Part shown: positions 1 through 7,926 of the stretch, one piece after another
How positions within the stretch are numbered: position 1 is the stretch's first letter
How the letters are laid out: each line of letters opens with the position of its first letter
Source of the DNA: Nonomuraea cavernae
Lineage (GTDB): Bacteria > Actinomycetota > Actinomycetes > Streptosporangiales > Streptosporangiaceae
DNA length: 64,000 bases
Assembly (NCBI RefSeq): GCF_014646355.1
Contig: NZ_BMNH01000025.1
Coordinates: forward strand, 1 to 64,000
Direction: 5' to 3'
The notes under the pieces: model-generated
Database searches by the model: none
Told to the model about the DNA's origin: nothing
Seen by the model: the letters and a program-made list of their open reading frames with translations, nothing else
Translations under genes and position numbers: made by a program

Positions 1-1
1 G

Positions 2-1456
2 GGCGTCGCCGCCAGGGCACGGCACCGCGGCCCCGCCGCGTCGCGGGCGGCCGGCTGGCTCGCCGAGGCGCTGCGCGCGCGGGCGGCGGGCCGGCCGCGG
101 CGGCTGCTGCACGCCTGCCGCGCTGGGCTGGCGCTGATCGAGGAGCACCGGCTCACCTTCGGCTCCGCCGAGCTGCGGGCCCGGGCCACCGCGCAGGGCG
201 CGGAGCTGGCCAGGCTCGCGCAGCGCCACTGGGTGCGCTCCGGCGGCGCCCGCGAGCTGCTCGCCTGGACCGAGCGGTGGCGGGCGACCGCGCTGGCGGT
301 GCCGGCCGTCCGCCCGCCCGAGGATCCCGAACTGTTCGCCCGCCTGGCCGCGCTGCGCGAGACCGACCACCTGCTCGACCGGGCCCGCTCCGACGGCGCG
401 GCGTCGGCGGCCACCCTCGAACGGGATCGCGAACGGCTGGAGGCGCAGGTCCGCGAGCTCACCCTGCGCGTGCGCGGCCCGTACGGCCGTGGCGCGGTCG
501 CGCCGGACGCCGGCCTGATCCTGGCGGCGCTCGGCGACGGCCCGCGCGCCGGGGCGCGGCTCGTGGAGCTGGTCGTGGTCGACGGCGTCCTGCACGCGCT
601 GCTGTGCGGCGGCGGCCGGGTCCGCAGGTTCGAGGTGGGCCCGGTGGCGGCGGCCGTCGCCGAGATCGAGTTCGCCCGGTCGAGGCTGCGCCGCCTGGCC
701 TACCAGCGTGAGCCGGACCGGCAGGAGCTGGGCGAGCTGGGCCGCCGCCTCGACGCGAGCGTCCTGGGGCCGGTGGCCGCCCGGCTGGGCGACGGCCCGG
801 TCGTCATCGTGCCGCCCGGCATCCTGCACGGCGCACCCTGGGCGCTGCTGTCGTCCCTGCGCCGCCGGGTGTTCGACGTCGCGCCGTCGGCCGCCGCCTG
901 GTTGCGCGCGCGTGCGGCGGTCCCGCCCGAGGACGGCGCCGTCGTGCTGGTGCGCGGTCCCGGCATGGCCGCCGCCGACGGCGAGGTGCGCGCCATCGCC
1001 GCCCTGTACGACGAGGCCACGGTGCTGGGCGGTGGCTCGGCGACGGCCCGCGCCGTGCTGTCGGCCGTCGACGGCTGCCGGCTGGCCCACCTGGCCGCGC
1101 ACGGGACGTTCCGCGCCGACAGCCCGCTGTTCTCCTCCCTGCTGGTCGACGACGGGCCGCTGACCGCGCACGACCTGGAGGGCCTGGGCCGGGCGCCGCA
1201 CCGGCTGGTGCTGTCGAGCTGCGACTCCGGGCAGATGGCCCCCGTCGGGGCCGACGAGGTGCTCGGCCTGGCCACCGCGCTGCTCCGGCTGGGCACGGCC
1301 GGCATCGTGGCGAGCGTCGTCCCGGTCAACGACGAGGCCGCGGTACCGGTGATGGTGGGACTGCACGAGGGGCTGCGGCGGGGGCTCACCCTGGCCGAGG
1401 CGCTCGCGGCCGCCCGCGGAGACGACGTCTCCTTCGTCGCCATCGGGGCAGGCTGA
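2..1456 (+). CDS. CHAT-domain (caspase-like) protein, 5'-truncated by window
   Basis: The reading frame is open from the first bases of the window, so the true start lies upstream; an ATG-like start at 233 is only internal. About 484 residues are visible. The N-terminal part is helical, Ala/Arg/Leu-rich and could be the end of a TPR-like repeat array. The C-terminal part is a CHAT (caspase HetF associated with TPR) domain: the catalytic His is in the LAAHGTF motif (codon at 1100) and the catalytic Cys in LSSCDSG (codon at 1220), followed by the usual GIVASVVPVND strand. CHAT proteins are caspase/separase-fold peptidases, some of which act in defence or programmed death; the actual substrate here cannot be told. 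The protein ends a few residues after the last predicted helix. No partner gene is visible downstream. Confidence 0.8.
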   Translation, partial: GVAARARHRGPAASRAAGWLAEALRARAAGRPRRLLHACRAGLALIEEHRLTFGSAELRARATAQGAELARLAQRHWVRSGGARELLAWTERWRATALAVPAVRPPEDPELFARLAALRETDHLLDRARSDGAASAATLERDRERLEAQVRELTLRVRGPYGRGAVAPDAGLILAALGDGPRAGARLVELVVVDGVLHALLCGGGRVRRFEVGPVAAAVAEIEFARSRLRRLAYQREPDRQELGELGRRLDASVLGPVAARLGDGPVVIVPPGILHGAPWALLSSLRRRVFDVAPSAAAWLRARAAVPPEDGAVVLVRGPGMAAADGEVRAIAALYDEATVLGGGSATARAVLSAVDGCRLAHLAAHGTFRADSPLFSSLLVDDGPLTAHDLEGLGRAPHRLVLSSCDSGQMAPVGADEVLGLATALLRLGTAGIVASVVPVNDEAAVPVMVGLHEGLRRGLTLAEALAAARGDDVSFVAIGAG

Positions 1457-1632
1457 GGTGTTCCCCTCCACCCCCAGAAGGGGAGGTCTCCGGCCTCGGC
1501 AGATTTGACGATGAGGCCGTCCAGCGCCTTGATCGGACGCCGTTGATCATGTGAGACTTCCCTACAATGGGACACTCATCCGGACAGTGGGGGTCGTCGC
1601 CCATGATCCGCGTGCCGATCGAGCGGCTCTAG

Positions 1633-2484
1633 ATGCCGGACGACGAGCTGGACGTGGCGTTCGAGCTCGGCAGGACCTGCGCGCTGGCCGCCGAATGCGG
1701 CAGAGATCTGCGGCGTTGCGCCCAGATGTACACCGGGCTGTTCCCGGCGGCGGCCTTCGACACCGACTTCTACACCGGGATGTCCCTGGCCGGCGCGTTC
1801 ACCTCGCCGTGGACCAGCGCCGAGGGGCTCAAGGTGGCCAACAGGGCCGCGATCTGGGTGCTGGCCGTCGACCGGCTGATCGACCACACCTTCACCAGGC
1901 GCGGCGAGGTCAACGCCCTGGTGCGCGAGTGCCTGGCGGTCGCCGACGGGGCGGTGCCCAGGGCGGCGGTCACCAGGTTCCTCGCCGACCTGCGCGACGA
2001 GCTCGACCGGGTCAAGGAGTTCGAGGACCTGAAGGAGCTCTGGCGAGACCAGCTGGACGCCATGCTGAGCGCGATGACCCGGGCGTGGGTCTGGCGCGAC
2101 ACCCGGCGGGCGCCCTCGCTGGAGGGCTACCTGGACAACGCCGACAGCCGCGGGTCGTGCTTCGTGGACCTGTCGCACTGGATCTACGCGGGTGACGACT
2201 GGGCCAGGCGGCACCTGACCGAGCTGCGCCCGGTGAGCGCGCACGTGCAGCGCTACCTGCACCTCCTCGGTGACCTCGCCTCCTACCGCAGGGACGTCTC
2301 CTGGGGCGACCTCAACGTGCTCATGCTCGGCGTCGACCGCGCGGAGGTGACCGACGCGATGGCGCGCCTGGAGCGCGAGTCGGCCGAGCTGATCGGGCCG
2401 CTGCGCGAACGGAGCCCGAGAGCGGCCGCCTACCTGCGGCGGCAGATCGGCTTCCACGCGGGCTACAACGGCGTCTCGGGCTAG
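1633..2484 (+). CDS. terpene synthase-like protein (class I fold), atypical metal motifs
   Basis: 283 residues, all-helical, short for a bacterial terpene cyclase (usual 320-360). The features that suggest the family, in order: a DRLIDH segment (DxxxD variant of the first aspartate-rich motif, about residue 78), a YLDNADSRG segment at the position of the diphosphate-sensor Arg helix, and GDLASYRRD at the position of the NSE triad (Asn replaced by Gly, Ser kept, Glu replaced by Asp). The chain stops at HAGYNGVSG, just where the usual C-terminal RY pair would follow. A TAG stop lies directly before the ATG, so no longer N-terminus is possible; a nine-codon ORF (1603-1632) ends in that stop. There is no clear Shine-Dalgarno. 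A TACAAT -10-like hexamer sits at 1563-1568. No prenyl transferase, P450 or other pathway gene is adjacent. The substrate is unknown; it may be a divergent diterpene-type cyclase or a non-catalytic relative. Confidence 0.6.
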   Translation: MPDDELDVAFELGRTCALAAECGRDLRRCAQMYTGLFPAAAFDTDFYTGMSLAGAFTSPWTSAEGLKVANRAAIWVLAVDRLIDHTFTRRGEVNALVRECLAVADGAVPRAAVTRFLADLRDELDRVKEFEDLKELWRDQLDAMLSAMTRAWVWRDTRRAPSLEGYLDNADSRGSCFVDLSHWIYAGDDWARRHLTELRPVSAHVQRYLHLLGDLASYRRDVSWGDLNVLMLGVDRAEVTDAMARLERESAELIGPLRERSPRAAAYLRRQIGFHAGYNGVSG

Positions 2485-2568
2485 CGGCCCGCCGCGCGCG
2501 GCTCTGGCCGGGGCGCCCGTCCGGCTTCGGCCTGGCGAGCCGGACGACTTCCCGTGAAGCCGGCCTCG

Positions 2569-2615
2569 GTACGACATGTTGGGTGTGACTTTTGATCGCC
2601 CCCTATATATGGTGT
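2569..2615 (+). promoter_or_regulatory. tandem NrdR boxes over the nrdAB promoter
   Basis: Two NrdR-type palindromes lie exactly 31 bp apart (three helical turns): GTACGACATGTTGGGT at 2569-2584 and CCCCTATATATGGTGT at 2600-2615. The second agrees with the consensus ACACTATATATAGTGT at 13 of 16 positions. This spacing is the known arrangement for NrdR (ATP-cone repressor) sites at RNR promoters. The TATATA core may double as the -10 element. Confidence 0.75.
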
Positions 2616-2617
2616 CT

Positions 2618-2806
2618 GCTGCAGCCGGTTCGGCCGCCTCTACAGGCGGCCGAGGCAAGAGGGAACCTGGTGAGAATCCGGGACTGCCCCGCAGCGGTGA
2701 GTGGGAACGACCGCCGTCAGACGCACTGGGCCACGAGGCCCGGGAAGCGACGGCCAGTAGGCGTGAGGGACGCGCCCACGAGTCCGAAGACCTGCCGGCG
2801 CGCCGT
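2618..2806 (+). promoter_or_regulatory. cobalamin (adenosylcobalamin) riboswitch
   Basis: The RNA leader of nrdA carries the hallmark B12-aptamer pieces in order: GGGAACCTGGTGAGAATCC (about 2670-2689), GGGACTGCCCCGCAGCGG, then the B12-box-like CGACGGCCAGTAGGCG and the closing GAGTCCGAAGACCTGCCGG (about 2780-2798). After the aptamer come about 135 nt containing a CTCGGT/ACCGAG hairpin at 2909-2925 just before the ribosome site, so the switch may act on translation or on termination. B12 riboswitches on class Ia nrdAB are known from Streptomyces, where B12 sufficiency shuts off the oxygen-dependent enzyme in favour of the B12-dependent class II enzyme. Confidence 0.93.
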
Positions 2807-2942
2807 ACACGATCATGCGTGTGCGGCTGCTCCGAGGCCGCGCGGGACGGCCGACGGCACCGGCGCCAGGGCTGTGCGGCGTCCCTGCCGCGGCCTCCCG
2901 CGCGTGTTCTCGGTTCATGACCGAGTTCGCGAGGAGAGAACA

Positions 2943-5336
2943 GTGACGGTCACCGGGGACGCATCGACCGACCTCACCGAGAGGGCGCCGGCGGACGGGG
3001 AGGGGCCCGCGCCGCGCAGTGTCCGGATGCGGGTGCGTAAACGCGATGGCAGGACCGAACCGGTCGATGTCAGCAAGATCGTGCGCGCGGTGGAGCGCTG
3101 GGCGGGCGATCTGACCGACGTCGACCCGCTGCGGGTCGCCACCAGGACCATCAGCGGCCTGTACGACGGTGCCACCACCGCCGAGCTGGACCGGCTGTCG
3201 ATTCGGACCGCCGCCGAGATGATCGGGGAGGAACCGCAGTATTCACGCCTGGCGGCGCGGCTGCTGTCCGGCTCCATCGGCAAGGAGGTCCATGGGCAGG
3301 GGGTGGCCTCCTTCAGTCAGGCGATCCGCGTGGCCCACGCCGAAGGGCTCATCGGCGACGCCACGCTGGAGTTCGTCGACGCCAACGCCCGCAAACTCGA
3401 CGACGCGATCGACCCGGCCGCGGACCTGAGGTTCGAGTACTTCGGGTTGCGCACGGTCTACGACCGCTACCTGCTGCGCCACCCGTCCACCCGGCTGACG
3501 CTGGAGACACCGCAGTACTGGCTGCTGCGCGTGGCGTGCGGACTGGCCCGGACACCCGCCGAGGCGATCGGGTTCTACCGGCTCATGTCGTCGCTGGCCT
3601 ACCTGCCGAGCTCGCCGACGCTGTTCAACTCCGGCACCCGCCACACCCAGATGTCCTCGTGCTATCTGGTCGACTCGCCCCGCGACGAGCTGGGCTCCAT
3701 CTATGAGCGCTACGCCCAGGTCGCCCGGCTGTCGAAGTTCGCCGGCGGGATCGGCATCGCCTGGTCGCGGGTGCGCTCACGCGGCGCCCTGATCCGTGGC
3801 ACCAACGGACACTCCAACGGCATCGTCCCCTGGCTGCGGACCCTTGACGCCTCCGTGGCGGCCGTCAACCAGGGCGGTCGCCGCAAGGGCGCGGCCTGTG
3901 TCTACCTGGAGCCGTGGCATCCGGACGTCGAGGAGTTCCTGGAGCTTCGCGACAACACCGGCGAGGACGCCCGCCGCACGCACAATCTCAACCTGGCCAA
4001 CTGGATCCCCGACGAGTTCATGCGCCGGGTCGAGGCCGACGGGATGTGGTCGCTGTTCGACCCCGACGAGTTGCCCGAGCTGCCCGATCTGTGGGGGGAG
4101 GCGTTCGACGAGGTCTACCGCGCCGCCGAGCGGGCGGGCCGGTACGTGCGCCAGGTCAGGGCGCGCGACCTGTACGCCAGGATGATGCGTACTCTCGCGC
4201 AGACCGGCAACGGCTGGATGACCTTCAAGGACGCCGCCAACCGCCTGTGCAACCAGGCGGCCGAGCCCGGCAACGTGGTGCATCTGTCCAACCTGTGCAC
4301 GGAGATCATCGAGGTGTCCAGCGACGCCGAGACCGCCGTCTGCAACCTCGGCTCCGTCAACCTGTCCGCGCATGTGGCCGACGGGGGCATCGACTGGGAG
4401 CGGCTGCGCGCGACCGTGCGCACCGCGGTCACCTTCCTGGATCGCGTGATCGACGTCAACTACTACCCGAGTGAGCAGGCGGCGGCGAGCAACCCGCGCT
4501 GGCGGCCGGTCGGTCTGGGCGTGATGGGGCTGCAGGACGTGTTCTTCGCCCTGCGGCTGCCGTTCGACTCGGCCGAGGCCAAGGAGCTGTCCACCCGGAT
4601 CGCCGAGGAGATCTACCTGTCGGCGCTGGAGACGTCGGCGGGTCTGGCCGAGCGCTTCGGCGCCCATCCCGCCTATGACCGGACCTGGGCGGCGCGGGGA
4701 AGGCTGCAGCACGACCTGTGGGGCGAAAGCGGCACCCAGGGCGAGCGCTGGGCCGAGCTGCGTGGGCGCATCGCGGCCCATGGCCTGCGCAACTCGCTGC
4801 TGATCGCGATCGCGCCCACCGCCACCATCGCGTCGATCGCCGGCTGCTACGAGTGCGTCGAGCCGCAGGTGTCCAACCTGTTCAAGCGCGAGACCCTCAG
4901 CGGCGAGTTCATGCAGGTCAACAGCGCGCTGGTGGCCGAGCTCAAGGCGCGCGGGCTGTGGACCGAACACATCAGGGCCGCCGTCAAGCAGGCCGAGGGC
5001 TCGGTGCAGGGCATCGCCGAGCTGCCGGAGGACGTGCGGAGGCTGTTCCGCACGGCCTGGGAGCTGCCCCAGCGGGCGCTGATCGACATGGCGGCCGCGC
5101 GCTCGCCGTACATCGACCAGAGCCAGTCGCTCAACCTGTTCATGAGCGCCCCGACCATCGACAAGCTCTCCTCGATGTACCTGTACGCCTGGAAGTCCGG
5201 GCTGAAGACCACCTACTACCTGCGCTCACGTCCGGCCACCCGCATCCAGCAGGCCACCGTCCCCGTCGTGAACACCTCCGAGGAGGCTCTCGCCTGCTCG
5301 CTGGAGAACCCCGAGTCCTGCGAGGCCTGCCAGTGA
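2943..5336 (+). CDS. nrdA: class Ia ribonucleoside-diphosphate reductase, alpha subunit
   Basis: 797 residues; reduces ribonucleoside diphosphates to deoxy forms with NrdB. The GTG at 2943 is chosen because GAGGAG lies 6 nt upstream, after the riboswitch; the open frame further upstream crosses the aptamer and is not coding. Domains: ATP-cone (about 28-115, allosteric activity site), all-alpha RNR domain, then the 10-stranded barrel. Active-site residues visible: Cys240 (SSCYL), Cys452 and Glu454 (NLCTE, thiyl and acid), Cys467 (VCNLGS), the radical-transfer pair Tyr758-Tyr759 (TYYLRSRP), and the C-terminal swinging pair in SCEACQ. nrdB follows after 26 nt, forming an operon without nrdS. Regulation is by NrdR boxes and the B12 riboswitch. 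Confidence 0.97.
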   Translation: MTVTGDASTDLTERAPADGEGPAPRSVRMRVRKRDGRTEPVDVSKIVRAVERWAGDLTDVDPLRVATRTISGLYDGATTAELDRLSIRTAAEMIGEEPQYSRLAARLLSGSIGKEVHGQGVASFSQAIRVAHAEGLIGDATLEFVDANARKLDDAIDPAADLRFEYFGLRTVYDRYLLRHPSTRLTLETPQYWLLRVACGLARTPAEAIGFYRLMSSLAYLPSSPTLFNSGTRHTQMSSCYLVDSPRDELGSIYERYAQVARLSKFAGGIGIAWSRVRSRGALIRGTNGHSNGIVPWLRTLDASVAAVNQGGRRKGAACVYLEPWHPDVEEFLELRDNTGEDARRTHNLNLANWIPDEFMRRVEADGMWSLFDPDELPELPDLWGEAFDEVYRAAERAGRYVRQVRARDLYARMMRTLAQTGNGWMTFKDAANRLCNQAAEPGNVVHLSNLCTEIIEVSSDAETAVCNLGSVNLSAHVADGGIDWERLRATVRTAVTFLDRVIDVNYYPSEQAAASNPRWRPVGLGVMGLQDVFFALRLPFDSAEAKELSTRIAEEIYLSALETSAGLAERFGAHPAYDRTWAARGRLQHDLWGESGTQGERWAELRGRIAAHGLRNSLLIAIAPTATIASIAGCYECVEPQVSNLFKRETLSGEFMQVNSALVAELKARGLWTEHIRAAVKQAEGSVQGIAELPEDVRRLFRTAWELPQRALIDMAAARSPYIDQSQSLNLFMSAPTIDKLSSMYLYAWKSGLKTTYYLRSRPATRIQQATVPVVNTSEEALACSLENPESCEACQ

Positions 5337-5362
5337 GCGGCACCGACCCCGAGGAGAACCTG

Positions 5363-6358
5363 ATGTTGCTCGATCCGGGCATGAGCCTGACCCTGCGGCC
5401 CATGCGTTACCCGCTCTTCTTCGACCGCTACCGCGACGCGATCAAGAACACCTGGACCGTCGAGGAGGTGGACCTGCACTCCGACCTCAAGGACCTGCGG
5501 CGACTGTCGGAAGCCGAGCGTCATCTGATCAGCCGCCTGGTCGCCTTCTTCGCCACCGGCGACACGATCGTGGCCAACAACCTGGTGCTCAACCTCTACC
5601 AGCACGTCAACGCGCCCGAGGCGCGACTGTACCTGTCGCGGCAGCTGTTCGAGGAGGCCGTGCACGTCCAGTTCTACCTGAACCTGCTCGACACCTACGT
5701 GCCCGGCGAGCAGGAGCGCTTCGCGGCGTTCGCCGCCGTGGAGAACATCCCCTCCATCCGGCGCAAGGCGGAGTTCTGCTTCCGCTGGATCGACTCCCTG
5801 GGTGATCTTCGCCGGCTGGAGACCCGGGAGGACCGGCGGGCCTTCCTGCTCAACCTGATCTGCTTCGCCGCCTGCATCGAGGGCCTGTTCTTCTACGGCG
5901 CCTTCGCCTACGTCTACTTCCTGCGCTCGCGCGGCCTGCTCAACGGGCTGGCCTCGGGCACGAACTGGGTCTTCCGCGACGAGTCCATGCACATGGCCTT
6001 CGCCTTCGACGTGGTCGACGTCGTGCGGCAGGAGGAGCCGGACCTGTTCGACGAGGAGCTGGCCACCCAGGTCAGGGAGATGCTCGCCGAGGCCGTCGAC
6101 TGTGAGGCGCGGTTCGCCGAGGACCTGCTCGGGCAGGGCGTGCCGGGCATGTCGATCGCGGACATGCGGACCTACCTGGAACACGTGGCCGACCGGCGGC
6201 TGGCCCAGCTCGGCATCGAGCCGCTGTACGGGGCGAAGAACCCGTTCGCCTTCATGGACCTGCAGGACGTCCAGGAACTGGCGAACTTCTTCGAACGCCG
6301 GGTCTCGGCCTATCAGGTGGGCGTGACCGGCTCGGTCAGCTTCGACGCCGACTTCTGA
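5363..6358 (+). CDS. nrdB: class Ia ribonucleotide reductase, beta (radical) subunit
   Basis: 331 residues, ferritin-like. ATG 5363 has GAGGAG 6 nt upstream; a GTG at 5333 that overlaps the nrdA stop is in frame but lacks a good ribosome site. Metal ligands and radical site map one to one on E. coli NrdB: Asp67, Glu98, His101, Tyr105 (the radical tyrosine, in ExxHxxxY), Glu173, Glu207 and His210. Because the tyrosine is present this is a tyrosyl-radical enzyme rather than the Mn/Fe Phe-type. The C-terminal tail SFDADF is the usual docking tail for NrdA. Co-transcribed with nrdA and followed by a strong hairpin. Confidence 0.97.
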   Translation: MLLDPGMSLTLRPMRYPLFFDRYRDAIKNTWTVEEVDLHSDLKDLRRLSEAERHLISRLVAFFATGDTIVANNLVLNLYQHVNAPEARLYLSRQLFEEAVHVQFYLNLLDTYVPGEQERFAAFAAVENIPSIRRKAEFCFRWIDSLGDLRRLETREDRRAFLLNLICFAACIEGLFFYGAFAYVYFLRSRGLLNGLASGTNWVFRDESMHMAFAFDVVDVVRQEEPDLFDEELATQVREMLAEAVDCEARFAEDLLGQGVPGMSIADMRTYLEHVADRRLAQLGIEPLYGAKNPFAFMDLQDVQELANFFERRVSAYQVGVTGSVSFDADF

Positions 6359-6364
6359 TCCCGT

Positions 6365-6393
6365 GGTGCCCCGGGCCGCGGGCCCGGGGCACC
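6365..6393 (+). terminator. terminator of nrdAB
   Basis: Perfect 13-bp inverted repeat (GGTGCCCCGGGCC, loop GCG, GGCCCGGGGCACC), 6 nt after the nrdB stop, without a T-tract as usual in actinomycetes. Confidence 0.8.
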
Positions 6394-6502
6394 GGCGCGC
6401 GGCGGCCCTGACAAGCCTCTTGACACTCGGGTGGGCGGCGGACGAACGGGAGGGGCGGAAGGCAACAATCGTGACATATTGAATCTTGCACTGCTTAGCG
6501 TC

Positions 6503-6531
6503 TTGAGTGGAATTTGTGGCATTGCTATGGT
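6503..6531 (+). promoter_or_regulatory. candidate sigma-A promoter of the GTPase gene
   Basis: TTGAGT (6503-6508), 17-bp spacer, TATGGT (6526-6531) preceded by TGC as in an extended -10. It lies in an unusually AT-rich stretch (about 6465-6560). The predicted start near 6538 would give a leader of about 125 nt. The rest of the 303-bp gap between nrdB and this gene holds only the terminator and two isolated TTGACA hexamers (6420, 6572) without good -10 partners. Confidence 0.45.
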
Positions 6532-6664
6532 GTCTCGATGTCAGCCGTATAGATCGATCTCTTCCTGCGCCTTGACAGGTTCGCTGACCAAGGCCCTCAG
6601 GGCGGATGTGTGCACGCGTACGGGGCCGACGCCTCGCCGCGAAGCGATGTACAGGTGGTGCTCG

Positions 6665-7261
6665 ATGGACTTTGGTCGTACTGATCTTCGATGGAGACTG
6701 CCGACCGCGATCAAGATCCTGATCGCGGGCGGATTCGGCGCGGGCAAGACCACCATGGTCGGCGCGGTCTCCGAGACCCGGCCGCTGCGCACCGAAGAGG
6801 CCCTGACCCACGTCGGCGCGCGCGTCGACGACCTGTCGGGCGTCGAGGCGAAACCCACCACGACCGTGGCCATGGACTTCGGCCGCATCACGATCCGCGA
6901 CGACTACATGCTGTACCTGTTCGGCACGCCCGGCCAGGAGCGGTTCTGGTTCGTCTGGGACGACCTGACGCTGGGGGCCCTCGGCGCGGTCGTGCTGGCC
7001 GACAGTCGCCGCCTGGCCGACTGCTTTCCGGCCCTCGACTACTTCGAACGCCGCGACACGCCGTTCGTGGTGGCGCTCAACTGCTTCGACGGCGCGGGCC
7101 CCTTCACGGTCGGTGAGGTGCGGACGGCCCTCCAGTTGGAGCCCGAGATCCCGATCGTGCGCTGCGACGCGCGCAGGCGCGACTCGGGCAAGGAGGTGCT
7201 CATCACGCTCGTGGAGCATGCCATGCGCAGGGCCGCCACCCCGGTCGGGACCAGGTCGTGA
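6665..7261 (+). CDS. CvnD-type GTP/ATP-binding protein (orphan conservon GTPase)
   Basis: 198 residues, a small Ras/MglA-like P-loop GTPase of the family encoded as the last gene (cvnD) of Streptomyces conservons. The P-loop is GGFGAGKTT (about 21-29), switch II is FGTPGQERF (about 82-90), and a VALNCFDG segment stands where NKxD is found. ATG 6665 has AGGTGG 6 nt upstream; ATG 6647 is an alternative. In conservons the GTPase works with a CvnA sensor kinase, a CvnB roadblock protein and CvnC. None of these is adjacent here, so it is an orphan copy. The next gene (Lrp) follows after 23 nt and may be co-transcribed. Confidence 0.85.
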   Translation: MDFGRTDLRWRLPTAIKILIAGGFGAGKTTMVGAVSETRPLRTEEALTHVGARVDDLSGVEAKPTTTVAMDFGRITIRDDYMLYLFGTPGQERFWFVWDDLTLGALGAVVLADSRRLADCFPALDYFERRDTPFVVALNCFDGAGPFTVGEVRTALQLEPEIPIVRCDARRRDSGKEVLITLVEHAMRRAATPVGTRS

Positions 7262-7284
7262 CCAAGAGCCGCTACTTTTGACCG

Positions 7285-7761
7285 ATGGAGGAGATCGACC
7301 GCCGGATCGTGACACTGCTGGCCAGAGACGGCCGGATGAGCTTCACCGATCTGGCCAGGGAGACCGGGCTCTCGGTCTCGGCGGTGCACCAGCGGGTGCG
7401 CCGCCTGGAGAAGCGCGGAGTCATCCGGGGATACGCGGCGATCATCGACCACGACGCGGTCGGCCTGCCGCTCACCGCGTTCGTGTCGATCAAGCCGATC
7501 GACCCCGCCGCGCCCGACGACGCCCCCGACCGGCTGGCCCACCTGCGCGCGATCGAGGCGTGCCACAGCGTGGCGGGCGACGAGAGCTACATCCTCAAGG
7601 TGCGCGTCGCCTCACCGGTGGCGCTGGAGGACCTGCTGCAGCAGATCCGCGCCTCGGCCAACGTCTCGACCCGCACCACCGTGGTGCTGAGCACCCCCTA
7701 CGAGCATCGGGCCCCCGACGTGGCCGGCGACGGCGACCTCGGCGGCCAGACCCCCGCCTGA
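7285..7761 (+). CDS. Lrp/AsnC family transcriptional regulator
   Basis: 158 residues. N-terminal winged HTH (about 1-60: EEIDRRIVTLLARDGR then the LARETGLSVSAVHQRVRRLE recognition region), RGYAAIID linker, then a C-terminal RAM/AsnC ligand-binding domain (about 65-145, with GDESYILKVRV). Such proteins form octamers and sense amino acids. The ligand and targets are unknown; no amino-acid gene is beside it. The last 12 residues are Gly/Asp-rich and probably disordered. Confidence 0.93.
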   Translation: MEEIDRRIVTLLARDGRMSFTDLARETGLSVSAVHQRVRRLEKRGVIRGYAAIIDHDAVGLPLTAFVSIKPIDPAAPDDAPDRLAHLRAIEACHSVAGDESYILKVRVASPVALEDLLQQIRASANVSTRTTVVLSTPYEHRAPDVAGDGDLGGQTPA

Positions 7762-7866
7762 CCCGGGTTTGACCGGACCACTGCCGCCTCAAGAGGGAGG
7801 ACGGGATGCGGGCGGGGGCGGCAGGCGCGAGGATGTGTGTGACTCGACCGGCATGCTAATGTCGTC

Positions 7867-7885
7867 GTTTGTCGCAACAACAAAC
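7867..7885. promoter_or_regulatory. inverted repeat upstream of the HelD gene
   Basis: GTTTGT-N7-ACAAAC, 42 bp before the GTG start of the helicase-like gene, within an AT-rich strip (about 7855-7925) that contrasts with its surroundings. It could be an operator or a small hairpin. The rifamycin-associated element known upstream of some helR genes was not recognised. Confidence 0.35.
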
Positions 7886-7926
7886 AGAATGGCCCGGAGT
7901 GTCCCATTAATAACAATAATGGTCTG

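Noticed and set aside
1576-2658. Long antisense ORFs over the terpene-synthase-like gene and many others in the window
   Set aside because: High-GC codon third positions create long open antisense frames; their products are low-complexity (Arg/Pro/Gly/Ala) and show no domain motifs.
2592-2942. Extension of nrdA to an upstream start
   Set aside because: It would translate through the promoter-proximal B12 aptamer; the GTG at 2943 has a good ribosome site and the correct N-terminal ATP-cone start.
2943-6358. Class II (B12-dependent) ribonucleotide reductase, suggested by the B12 riboswitch
   Set aside because: The alpha subunit has the class Ia radical-transfer Tyr pair and a beta subunit with di-iron and Tyr ligands follows.
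7762-7926. Rifamycin-associated element before the HelD gene
   Set aside because: The known 19-bp inverted repeat was not found; only an unrelated GTTTGT/ACAAAC repeat is present.
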